Both the position numbers and the translations under genes were made by a program. A model generated the notes under the pieces. That model made no database searches and was not told where the DNA came from. It saw only the letters and a list, made by a program, of their open reading frames with translations. Of a stretch of DNA of 64,000 nt, positions 18,209-25,751 are shown piece after piece (the stretch's first letter is position 1; the number at the start of each line of letters is the position of its first letter). The stretch comes from Reyranella sp. CPCC 100927 (GTDB lineage: Bacteria; Pseudomonadota; Alphaproteobacteria; Reyranellales; Reyranellaceae): positions 868,001 through 932,000 of the forward strand of contig NZ_VOHA01000001.1 in NCBI RefSeq assembly GCF_007859315.1, given 5' to 3'.

Positions 18209-19390
18209 TCAGATCGGCGGCAACTTGGCGCCATCGAAATCGGTCAGCCGATTCTCGCGGATCACGCCGCGCACGAAGCTGATGTAGGAATGGCCCAGTT
18301 CCGAGTAGCGCAGCAACTGGCCGATCAGGTGGTAGCCGTCGGGGTCCTTGCCGCCGGTGCGCAGTCGCGCCCGCTCGGCACGGAAGCCGCTGTAGGCAAA
18401 GTGCGTGTTGAGATTCAGGAAATACGCCTCCACCGATGCCGACATGCTCGAGAAGGCGGCCGGGATCTGGCGGCTGCCGGCACGGATCTGGCCGAAGAGC
18501 GAATTGCCGACGCGCGCCGCGTAGGATGTTCCCCAGCCGCTTTCGACGCCGGCTTGCGCGATCGCCATCGACGGCGGAATGACATCGACGCGCCGCAACA
18601 GTTCGATGAAGTCGGTCGACTCCGCGCCATAGCGGTCCGCCACCTCCGCCAGCCACATGCGTTCGATCACGCTGAGGCTGCGTTCCCGCGCATGGCGCTC
18701 GTGCAGGCGCTGCAGGTGCATGCGATCGGCCAGAATGCGTTCGTTGGCCTCCAGCACGATGGGCAGCAACGTCTTGATGAACAGCGCCTTGCGCTCGTTG
18801 CCGTCCTTGACGTTGACGAGATCGCCCGGCACCCGGTCGATCTGCAAGGCGGGCACGGGCTCTCCGCGCCGCGCCTGGTCGAGCGAATAGTCGTGGGAGC
18901 GGAAGAGGCTCGCCAGTTCGCTGGTGTTTGCCACGCGCATGGACGTGACCTGCCGGCGCATCGGCCCGGCAGCATGGCCCAGACGGCCATGCAGTCCACG
19001 GCGAGTATCGTCGTTGACGACCACGACATCATCGGCCGACGACGCTTCCCATTCGACAATGGCGGCTTCGAACGACGGCATCTCGGCGATCGGCAGTTCG
19101 GCGACGGCGAGTTCCAGCGTGGGCAGCGCGGCGATGGCCAGTTCGACCGGCGGCGGTTCGACGGGCAGGGGGATGTCGATGGCGACGGTCTTCCACACAG
19201 CCGTGACGTCGACGACGTCCGCTGCCGCCAGTTCAGGCGAATCCGCGCTCTGGGGCAGCAGGGCGATGGCCAAATCCGCACGCGGACCATCCGTCGGAAC
19301 GGTCAGGGCGCCGAGCAGACAGGCTCCGAACGCGCCGATCAGGGCATAGTTGCGGCCAAAGTCGGCCGCCCGGGCAGCGCGCTCGTTCAT
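18209..19390 (-). CDS. Bax-like glucosaminidase-domain protein, putative peptidoglycan hydrolase
   Basis: The protein has 393 residues. An N-terminal membrane segment (YALIGAFGACLLGALTV, about 15-31) is followed by a long acidic Pro/Ala-rich linker (about 40-140) and a C-terminal catalytic domain related to Bax (COG2992) and the glucosaminidase family: RMWLAEVADRYG, MAIAQAGVESGWGTSYAARVGNSLFGQI with the likely catalytic Glu, and FRAERARLRTGG. It should act on cell-wall glycan outside the cytoplasmic membrane. AGGTAACCT precedes the ATG. Its neighbour ddpX also acts on cell-wall material. Confidence 0.85.
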   Translation of the reverse strand: MNERAARAADFGRNYALIGAFGACLLGALTVPTDGPRADLAIALLPQSADSPELAAADVVDVTAVWKTVAIDIPLPVEPPPVELAIAALPTLELAVAELPIAEMPSFEAAIVEWEASSADDVVVVNDDTRRGLHGRLGHAAGPMRRQVTSMRVANTSELASLFRSHDYSLDQARRGEPVPALQIDRVPGDLVNVKDGNERKALFIKTLLPIVLEANERILADRMHLQRLHERHARERSLSVIERMWLAEVADRYGAESTDFIELLRRVDVIPPSMAIAQAGVESGWGTSYAARVGNSLFGQIRAGSRQIPAAFSSMSASVEAYFLNLNTHFAYSGFRAERARLRTGGKDPDGYHLIGQLLRYSELGHSYISFVRGVIRENRLTDFDGAKLPPI

Positions 19391-19438
19391 AGGTTACCTG
19401 TTCGTTGTTGGTTGGAATTCCGACGAACGATCTCGTCC

Positions 19439-19462
19439 GGCGGCCTCGATCATGAGGCCGCC
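19439..19462. terminator. Hairpin downstream of the nfuA-like gene
   Basis: GGCGGCCTC (19439-19447) and GAGGCCGCC (19454-19462) form a perfect 9-bp stem with a GATCAT loop. A second small stem (GGCGG/CCGCC) follows at once. It lies between the nfuA-like stop and the bax-like start. No U-tract is seen. Confidence 0.5.
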
Positions 19463-19504
19463 GGCGGCAATCACCGCCGGTACTGAACGCGGAAAACTAG
19501 TGGA

Positions 19505-20059
19505 CTACGCGACCGGTCGGACCTCGACCACTTCGGGCACGTAGTGCCGTAGAAGGTTCTCGATCCCCATCTTCAGCGTCGCCGTCGAACTGGGGCAACC
19601 AGAGCAGGAGCCCTGCATGTGAAGATAGACGACGCCGTCTTCGTACGAATGAAACACGATATCGCCGCCGTCCTGCGCCACGGCCGGACGGATGCGTGTG
19701 TCGAGCAACTCCTTGATCTGCGTTACGATCTCATCATCCTCCTCGGCGGAGGCTGCGGCGTCCGCCGTCTCCTCGGTACGCAGAACGGGCTCACCCGAGG
19801 TGAAATGCTCCATGATGCCGCCCAGAACGGCGGGCTTCATCACCTGCCAGTCCTGCGCGCCGGTCTTGGTGACGGTGACGAAATCCGAACCGAGGAACAC
19901 CCGCTCGACCCCGTCGACGTCGAACAGCCGGCGCGCCAGCGGCGAGCGCTGCGCCGATTCGGCGTTGGGGAAGTCGGCCGTGCCCTGTTCGAGCACCACG
20001 CGACCGGGCAGGAACTTCAGCGTCGCGGGGTTGGGGGTCTGTTCGGTTTGGATGAACAT
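19505..20059 (-). CDS. nfuA: NfuA-like Fe-S cluster carrier (Nfu N-terminal plus NifU C-terminal domain)
   Basis: The protein has 184 residues. The N-terminal Nfu domain begins MFIQTEQTPNPATLKFLPG; the C-terminal NifU domain carries the cluster motif GSCSGCPSSTATLKMGIENLL. It should hold a 4Fe-4S cluster between two subunits and pass it to target enzymes, especially under oxidative or iron stress. The internal ATG at 20059 is chosen because family similarity starts there; a 41-residue extension is not conserved. It is the usual neighbour of uspA and tsaB in alphaproteobacteria. Confidence 0.95.
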   Translation of the reverse strand: MFIQTEQTPNPATLKFLPGRVVLEQGTADFPNAESAQRSPLARRLFDVDGVERVFLGSDFVTVTKTGAQDWQVMKPAVLGGIMEHFTSGEPVLRTEETADAAASAEEDDEIVTQIKELLDTRIRPAVAQDGGDIVFHSYEDGVVYLHMQGSCSGCPSSTATLKMGIENLLRHYVPEVVEVRPVA

Positions 20060-20187
20060 GCCTGGCTCCGGGTCAGCTCGAGTGTCGATCGTCGACCCGT
20101 TGGGGTTGGTGGCCGGGTCGATCCGACTTCGTCGGATCAACCGGAACCCTTTTGAGTTAGGGGGCGTTTTTGGTGCCTTCAAGCCAA

Positions 20188-20228
20188 AAAAACGGAGTGT
20201 ATGATCAATTGTTATGTAAAAACGGAGT
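20188..20228. repeat. Two 11-bp direct repeats in an A/T-rich intergenic region
   Basis: AAAAACGGAGT occurs at 20188-20198 and 20218-20228, exactly 30 bases apart (about three helical turns). The surrounding 20150-20342 is much richer in A/T than the genes. It could be a paired binding site upstream of nfuA on the minus strand. No other feature was recognised between 20060 and 20342. Confidence 0.4.
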
Positions 20229-20342
20229 AACCCACGGAATTATCTATCCAAAAAAGCCCTGCCATCAAGTGGCGTCAAATCTAAGTTGTTCGAAAGTCAA
20301 TCATATTCGAAGTGGATAACCGAGACAAATTGCCTCCTTATT

Positions 20343-20819
20343 TCAGGTGATTGCATCGACCTGCGCGTCCGTCAGGCTGCCGGGCACGATCGTCATCGGA
20401 ACCTTGAGCGTGGCCACGTGCTTGCCGACCAGAGACGAGACCAAGGGGCCGGGACCTTCGCTGCCGGTACCAGCGGCGAGCACCAGAATGGAAATGGAAG
20501 GGTCTTCGGCCAGCAGCTTCAGGAGCTGCTCGCGCCGGCCGCCCTCACGGAAATGGAGGATCGGCGGCAGGCCGGTGGCGGCAACGACCTGGTCGGCGAA
20601 GCCAGCAACGATTTCCTCCGCCCGCTGACGCGCTTCCTCGCGCATGAGATCGCCGATGGTCTCCCAATGCTGCGGCTCGGGCGGCTCCATCACGTAGAGA
20701 AGCGCCACGCGGCCGCCGGTGCGCTTGGCGCGGCGGCAGGCATAGCGCAGGGCGACACGCAGTTCCGGTGTCTCGTCGACCACGACCAGGAATACCCGGT
20801 CGGTTGGGGTCTCGGCCAT
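20343..20819 (-). CDS. Universal stress protein (UspA family)
   Basis: This 158-residue single-domain Usp has the N-terminal strand FLVVVDETPELRVALRYACRRA and the partial ATP loop ISILVLAAGTGSEGPGPLVSSLVG near residue 110, ending VPMTIVPG. The canonical GxxGxxxxGS(S/T/N) loop is only loosely matched, so ATP binding is uncertain. GGAGGG precedes the ATG. It sits 12 bases after the TIGR02186 gene, so it may belong to the tauE operon as well as to the ancestral trpS-uspA-nfuA order. Confidence 0.9.
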   Translation of the reverse strand: MAETPTDRVFLVVVDETPELRVALRYACRRAKRTGGRVALLYVMEPPEPQHWETIGDLMREEARQRAEEIVAGFADQVVAATGLPPILHFREGGRREQLLKLLAEDPSISILVLAAGTGSEGPGPLVSSLVGKHVATLKVPMTIVPGSLTDAQVDAIT

Positions 20820-20831
20820 CGTTACCCTCCG

Positions 20832-21605
20832 CTAGATCCGTCTTGCCACCACACCCGCCAGCCAGCCGATGGCCAGGGCCAGCGCAATGGCGCCGGCGCC
20901 GTAAACGGGCGCGATCTCGTGCGCTGCTTCCGAGACCCGGGCGCTGAAGCCCGCCTTGCTGACCACCAGCGGCCGCGACACGGCGGCAACGGCCTGGTTG
21001 TCCCGGAAGATATAGGCGCGCACTTCGTAGTCGCCCACCGGCAGCCGCGACGGGAACCGCAGCTCGGCGCGAAACAGGCGGCCGCCGACAACGGTGATCG
21101 GATTGACCGTGTCGGGAAACAGTCCCTCCCGGCGTTTGGCGGCGATCAGGCCTTGTCGGAAATCGGTGAGATCCAGCGGCCGGCGGCGCTGGGCGTCGAC
21201 GGCGCGCACCGCCTCCAGCCGTTCGTCCAGGGTCACGGGCGTGCCGGGGACGCCGCCTGTGGGCAGAACCTCTTCCAGGGGGCGGGTGGCGGCGATCGCG
21301 TAATAGGCCGGGACGTCGTCAAAGGCTTGGCGGCCGGCGTTGACCCAGAGGCCGAACACGCGCTCCTTGCGCAGGATCGTCTGGCGCGTGACCGGGCCGC
21401 TCACCGTGATGACCACGTCGCCCGGGCCGTCAATGGTGCCGAACACCAGAACGTCGGCGCCGCGAAAGGCCGACGTGATCGATACCCGAGGTCGCGACAG
21501 GTCGACGAGCAGGGGCTGCGCCAGCGCCGCTGCCGGTGCGCCCAGGGCCAGCAGCAGGGCCAGCAGGGTGCGGACGAGACCGGGGGTGTGCCGCGGGCGG
21601 GTCAT
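20832..21605 (-). CDS. TIGR02186 family secreted/membrane protein
   Basis: The 257-residue protein has a signal peptide (TLLALLLALGAPAAALA) and a C-terminal membrane helix (GAGAIALALAIGWLAGVVA). The extracytoplasmic part opens LLVDLSRPRVSITSAFRGADVLVFGTIDG, which is typical of TIGR02186, a conserved alphaproteobacterial family of unknown biochemistry that is found beside TauE/SafE permeases. Its start overlaps the tauE stop by four bases, strongly suggesting a functional pair. The domain may be an accessory or gate for the exporter; that is inference. Confidence 0.88.
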   Translation of the reverse strand: MTRPRHTPGLVRTLLALLLALGAPAAALAQPLLVDLSRPRVSITSAFRGADVLVFGTIDGPGDVVITVSGPVTRQTILRKERVFGLWVNAGRQAFDDVPAYYAIAATRPLEEVLPTGGVPGTPVTLDERLEAVRAVDAQRRRPLDLTDFRQGLIAAKRREGLFPDTVNPITVVGGRLFRAELRFPSRLPVGDYEVRAYIFRDNQAVAAVSRPLVVSKAGFSARVSEAAHEIAPVYGAGAIALALAIGWLAGVVARRI

Positions 21606-22525
21606 GGCATGCGCACCATCTCACCCAGCGTATGGATCGCAGCCGGCGGTGCCACCAGTTCGAACATCAGTTCCAGCGCCATGCCCAGGACCAGCAGCGC
21701 CAGCAGGCCGCGCAGCTGAAAGCCGGGCAGGTTGGCGGCCACCCGCGATCCGATCGGGGCCCCGATCGCGCCGCCCAGGATCAGGACCAGCGCCAGCACG
21801 ATATCGACGGTCTGGTTCTGGGCTGCCTGCAGGAACGTGACGTTGATCGCCACGAACAGGATCTGGAACAGCGACGTGCCGATCACGACCACGGTCGGCA
21901 TGCCCAGCAGATAGATCATCGCCGGCACCAGCACGAACCCGCCGCCGATGCCCAGAATTGCCGACAGCACGCCGACGGCGAAGCCCAGCCCGGCCGGCAG
22001 CAGGGCGCTGATATAGAGCTTGGATTTGTAGAAGCGCAGCTTCAGCGGCAGGCGATGCACCAGAAAGTGCTGATGCAGCTTGCGCCGGGCCGGGACATTG
22101 GCGCGTCGCCGCTGCCAGGCGCGCCACGCCTCGACCACCATCATGGTACCGATCGAGAACAGCAGCAGGACGTAGCCGATCTGGATGACGAAATCGACCT
22201 GGCCGAAGCGCTTGAGTACGGCGAACAGCTGTACGCCGGCAGTCGAGCCGATCAGGCCGCCCACCAGCAGCACCAGGCCCATACGGACATCGACATTGCC
22301 GCGTTGCCAGTGATTGAGCAGGCCGGTGACCGAGGTGGCGATCACCTGGTTGGCCTGGCTGGCCACGGCGACGGCCGGCGGCACGCCGGCGAAGATCAGC
22401 AGGGGTGTCAGCAGAAATCCGCCGCCGACGCCGAACATGCCCGCCAGCACACCCGCGACGGCGCCCAGCCCGAGCAACAGGAACACGTTCAGCGACAGCT
22501 CGGCGATGGGCAGATAGACATCCAC
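21602..22525 (-). CDS. TauE/SafE-family sulfite/organosulfur exporter
   Basis: This integral membrane protein of about 307 residues shows the two-fold repeated TauE motif: GVLAGMFGVGGGFLLTPLLIFAG in the first half and GVLSAILGIGGGFVLVPAMIYLLG in the second, with about eight hydrophobic segments and a cytoplasmic loop (AWQRRRANVPARRKLHQHFLVHRL). The family exports sulfite, sulfoacetate or similar anions. The GTG at 22525 (VDVYLPIAELSLNVFLLLG) is preferred, with GGAGGA ten bases upstream. It is coupled to the TIGR02186 gene by a four-base overlap. Confidence 0.9.
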   Translation of the reverse strand: MDVYLPIAELSLNVFLLLGLGAVAGVLAGMFGVGGGFLLTPLLIFAGVPPAVAVASQANQVIATSVTGLLNHWQRGNVDVRMGLVLLVGGLIGSTAGVQLFAVLKRFGQVDFVIQIGYVLLLFSIGTMMVVEAWRAWQRRRANVPARRKLHQHFLVHRLPLKLRFYKSKLYISALLPAGLGFAVGVLSAILGIGGGFVLVPAMIYLLGMPTVVVIGTSLFQILFVAINVTFLQAAQNQTVDIVLALVLILGGAIGAPIGSRVAANLPGFQLRGLLALLVLGMALELMFELVAPPAAIHTLGEMVRMP

Positions 22526-22662
22526 GCGGGCCCAGTCCTCCGACGGGCCCGATGTCTGCTTCGGCTGTTCGCAACCCGCTACGACCCGCTTCACGCTTTT
22601 TGCGCCCGGCCACGGCGCGATGCAACAAACAGGTGGCGCCTGTCGCGCGCTTTTCTTGACGT

Positions 22663-23265
22663 TCAGGCCGGGGCGGGTCTGACCAGCGGAATGTGCGGTG
22701 CGCAGTCGGGCGGCAGGGTACCGTCCAGCCGCGGGTCGTCGTCGATCTCGACCTGCCAGCGATAGGGTACGAACCCGGAGCGCCGATAGAACGCCAGGGC
22801 GCCGGGGTGGTCCAGGGTGCAGGTATGGACCCAGACCCGCCGCGGTTGGCTCGCCCAGGCGCGTGTCAGCGCCGCTTCCATCAGCAGCCGTCCGGCGCCG
22901 CGACCGACCAATGCCGGCGTGAGCCCGAAAAATGCCAGCTCGACCTCGCCCGGCACGCGGAAATCCAGCTCCAGCAATCCCTCGTCACGGCCATCGGCGA
23001 CCAGCGTCGACACCTCGACGGCCGGGTCGTGCACGATGGCGGCCAGGGTGGCATCGTCCATGCGCAGCCGGCTGAACCACAGCCAGGGCGTGCCGATGCG
23101 CCGGAACAGGTCGCGATACCAGTCGAGGCCGGGCCGCTCGACGCGGCGGACCGAGAAGCCGTCCGACGACGGCGCCGGCCGGCGCGGCGGTTTGCCGGTC
23201 ATTTCCAGCGCCGTGACCACGGATGCGATCTTGCCGGGTGGGATGTCGACAACGGTGAAGGTCAT
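22663..23265 (-). CDS. GNAT-family N-acetyltransferase
   Basis: This 200-residue protein carries the GNAT acetyl-CoA region (ELAFFGLTPALVGRGAGRLLMEAAL) and the C-terminal HTCTLDHPGALAFYRRSGFVPY. The N-terminal 75 residues (PGLDWYRDLFRRIGTPWLWFSRL) are typical of a subgroup whose substrate is unknown. It is monocistronic by spacing and divergent from the phosphotransferase gene. Confidence 0.88.
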   Translation of the reverse strand: MTFTVVDIPPGKIASVVTALEMTGKPPRRPAPSSDGFSVRRVERPGLDWYRDLFRRIGTPWLWFSRLRMDDATLAAIVHDPAVEVSTLVADGRDEGLLELDFRVPGEVELAFFGLTPALVGRGAGRLLMEAALTRAWASQPRRVWVHTCTLDHPGALAFYRRSGFVPYRWQVEIDDDPRLDGTLPPDCAPHIPLVRPAPA

Positions 23266-23393
23266 GGCCTGAGGTAGAGGAAGCTGAAACGCCTGTCAAA
23301 ACCGGTGCGGCCTGCCGCGCCCGTCGACGTTCGCAAGAGGGACTCGCGCACGCGGAAGGTCATGCGCTAGCGTAGGCGTCGACCTTCCCGGAG

Positions 23394-24476
23394 GTGCCGA
23401 TTCCATCGGACGCAGAGATCGCGGATCGATTGCTGGCTCACATGCGGGCGGCCTTCGATGTCCCATTGCTTGCCTACGCCGAAAGGCCGCGGCGGATCAC
23501 CGGCGGGTTCGAGACGACGATCCTTCGCTTCAGCCTGTCGGATCCGCCGCCGGTGTGTTCGGGCCCGTTGATCGTTCGGATCCTGCAGCCACACTATCAC
23601 CCGGACCAGATCCGCCTGGAGGCCGCGGTCCAGAGCGCACTGGCGAGCGTGGGCTACCCGGCACCGCGCGCCGTGCTGGTGGGGGCCGACCCGGCTATTT
23701 TGGGCGGTGCCTTCATGGTGATGCCGTTCGTTGACGGCCAGCCGCTGGCCAAGGGGATGGACACGTTTGTGTCCGGCGCCGCTGTCGGTCGTGTGCTGCG
23801 CCTGGTGATCGACGTGCCGCGCGTGGTGGAGCAGATCGCGCGCGTCTGGGCCGACGCGCAGGTGCGGCTGCATGCGCTGCCCGTCGAGGCGATGGTGCGG
23901 GCGTTGAGCACCGCCGGCCTGCAGCCCTCGGCCTACACGTTCGAGGCACGGCTGGCGGTGTTGGGCCGCGAGATCAACGCTCTGGGGCTGACCGGCGTGA
24001 AGCCGGCCCTGGACTGGCTGGTGGCACATCAACCGCCGGCGGCTGCCACGGCCATCTGCCACTGCGATTTCCACCCCCTCAATATCCTGGTCGAGGACGG
24101 CCGGATCACGGGAGTCATCGACTGGGGCAACGTCACGTTGGGCGATCCGGCGCTCGATGTCGGTTCGACCATCGCGGCCATCACCACGACGCCGCTGGGC
24201 GTACCGGCATGGCTGCGGCCGATCGTGCGGGGGCTGCTGTCCTATGCGCTGTGGCGCTACCGCCGCGTCTACGGCCGGCAGCGCTCGGTCGATGCGGCGG
24301 CGGTGCGCTACTATCGGGTGTTCCGCTCGCTATGGCACCTCGTGGGCGCACTGCGCGGCGCTCGCCGTGGCGGCGCGCCGGCCGGCGCCCATGGCCGGCC
24401 CGAAGCGCGCCAACTGCTCGTTGCGCGCATCCAGGCGCTGAGCGGTGTGAGGATATCGGTCGAGGGTCAGCCCTAG
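23394..24476 (+). CDS. Aminoglycoside-phosphotransferase-like (APH/ChoK) kinase
   Basis: The protein has 360 residues. It has the APH-type kinase fold: a nucleotide loop region around ITGGFETTILRF, then IVRILQPHYHP with the VRI lysine position replaced by Arg, the catalytic loop ICHCDFHPLNILV and the metal motif GVIDWGNVTLGDPALD. A real antibiotic kinase is unlikely; many environmental members act on small hydroxylated metabolites. The GTG start is weak because the GGAGG is almost touching it; ATG 23442 is an alternative. Confidence 0.85.
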   Translation: MPIPSDAEIADRLLAHMRAAFDVPLLAYAERPRRITGGFETTILRFSLSDPPPVCSGPLIVRILQPHYHPDQIRLEAAVQSALASVGYPAPRAVLVGADPAILGGAFMVMPFVDGQPLAKGMDTFVSGAAVGRVLRLVIDVPRVVEQIARVWADAQVRLHALPVEAMVRALSTAGLQPSAYTFEARLAVLGREINALGLTGVKPALDWLVAHQPPAAATAICHCDFHPLNILVEDGRITGVIDWGNVTLGDPALDVGSTIAAITTTPLGVPAWLRPIVRGLLSYALWRYRRVYGRQRSVDAAAVRYYRVFRSLWHLVGALRGARRGGAPAGAHGRPEARQLLVARIQALSGVRISVEGQP

Positions 24477-24512
24477 ACCAAGCGCTTCTCGCGCGCGGAT
24501 GATCGGGGCGGT

Positions 24513-25436
24513 CTACGCGTTCTCGGTGGCGGGCGGCAGCAAAACCTCCAGCGCGTGTGCCGCCACGTCGATCTCGATGGCGGCATGGGCATCGGGCATC
24601 GGGTTTTCCCCGCGCCAGGCGCGATCGTCGATGTGGGCGTCGTAGCCGCTCCACGCCAGGCGCAGGCTGCGGCCTCGATGGACGTCGGTCGGTGGCGTGG
24701 CCTCGCCGCCCCGCAGACGCGTGGTGACGTAGTCGATGAAATCGGCACGGCGCTCTTCACGCACCAGCGCGAAGTCGAGTTGGCCGTCGCCGGGATCGGC
24801 GTTGGGAGCCAGGTCCATGTTCGGCCCCACGGCGGCGATGTTCATCGCCGCCACCAGCAGCACCTTGCCCGACAGCGGCCGGCCGTCGATCGTGCCGTCA
24901 AGCAGCAGCGGCGGATATTCCGATGCCAGCCCCTTCAGCGTGTGCACGTCGCGCTCCAACTTGCTTTCGCGGGTTCCAGGTTTGCTGCGTGTGCGGCTGT
25001 CGCGTTCGTCAAGCACCGCCATGGCGGTCGCGAACAATCCCAGGCCGACACCCTCGATGAACCACGATTTGCCCCACGGCCCACTGGCCACGCCGACATC
25101 CATCGGGCGGCGTCGGGCGGTCGGCCAGCCGGCGATCAGCTCGGCCGGGCCGCCATGGATCCGCAAGGCGCGGGCGATGTTGTTGGCGGTACCCATCGGC
25201 AGGATGGCGATCGGGACGTGACGGTGGATCAGCTTCAAGGCAGCGGCACCCACCGTGCCGTCGCCGCCAGCGATGACCACGAGATCACCGGGATCCTCGA
25301 TGAGATGGCTCCAGTCCTCGTTCTTCGCGGCCTCGTGGGCGAGAACGTGCCCGTGCTCCTGCAACAGCCAGACCAGATGCTCACGTGAGAATTCATCGTC
25401 CCCTGCGGAGGGATTGTGGATCAGGCTGACGCGCAT
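24513..25436 (-). CDS. Diacylglycerol/sphingosine kinase-like lipid kinase (DagK/YegS type)
   Basis: The protein has 307 residues. The DAGK catalytic domain is clear: VSLIHNPSAG at the N-terminus, the nucleotide motif VVIAGGDGTVGAAALKL, and PMGTANNIARAL. The second domain contains FIEGVGLGLFATAM and DGQLDFALV. It should phosphorylate a lipid such as diacylglycerol at the membrane; the exact substrate is not known. ATG 25436 is chosen at the point where similarity begins. No partner gene is evident nearby. Confidence 0.92.
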   Translation of the reverse strand: MRVSLIHNPSAGDDEFSREHLVWLLQEHGHVLAHEAAKNEDWSHLIEDPGDLVVIAGGDGTVGAAALKLIHRHVPIAILPMGTANNIARALRIHGGPAELIAGWPTARRRPMDVGVASGPWGKSWFIEGVGLGLFATAMAVLDERDSRTRSKPGTRESKLERDVHTLKGLASEYPPLLLDGTIDGRPLSGKVLLVAAMNIAAVGPNMDLAPNADPGDGQLDFALVREERRADFIDYVTTRLRGGEATPPTDVHRGRSLRLAWSGYDAHIDDRAWRGENPMPDAHAAIEIDVAAHALEVLLPPATENA

Positions 25437-25596
25437 GAAGTCCCGGTGGTCAAGAGATGGCAATCCTCTGCAACGCCGGAGGCGCGGCGGAAGTTGCCCC
25501 TGGACCACATCTGCCGGCCGAGCACAGCGAGGATCTGAAGCCTGGCGCGGGATGACGGCCGCGAGGGCCATGGCGCCAATGCGGCGCTGAAACGAC

Positions 25597-25621
25597 AAAA
25601 CCGCGCCGGTAAGGGCGCGGT
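25597..25621 (-). terminator. Rho-independent terminator after the sugar-acid dehydratase gene
   Basis: On the minus strand ACCGCGCC (25614-25621) pairs with GGCGCGGT (25600-25607) and is followed by TTTTG. It lies about 130 bases past the stop of the dehydratase gene and just before the lipid kinase gene. Confidence 0.7.
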
Positions 25622-25751
25622 CCGTCTTAGCAGCGACTGTATCCGACCATTACATCGTCGGTCCCGCCGGCCATTACACCGCCGGCTCGCCACCATCCCT
25701 ATATGGTGGCTTATTGTGTCACCTTCAAGACAGTGGAACGGTCGGTTCGTG

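Noticed and set aside
23394-24476. Aminoglycoside resistance gene
   Set aside because: The APH fold is present, but the family is broad and the usual lysine of the ATP site appears substituted; no resistance context.
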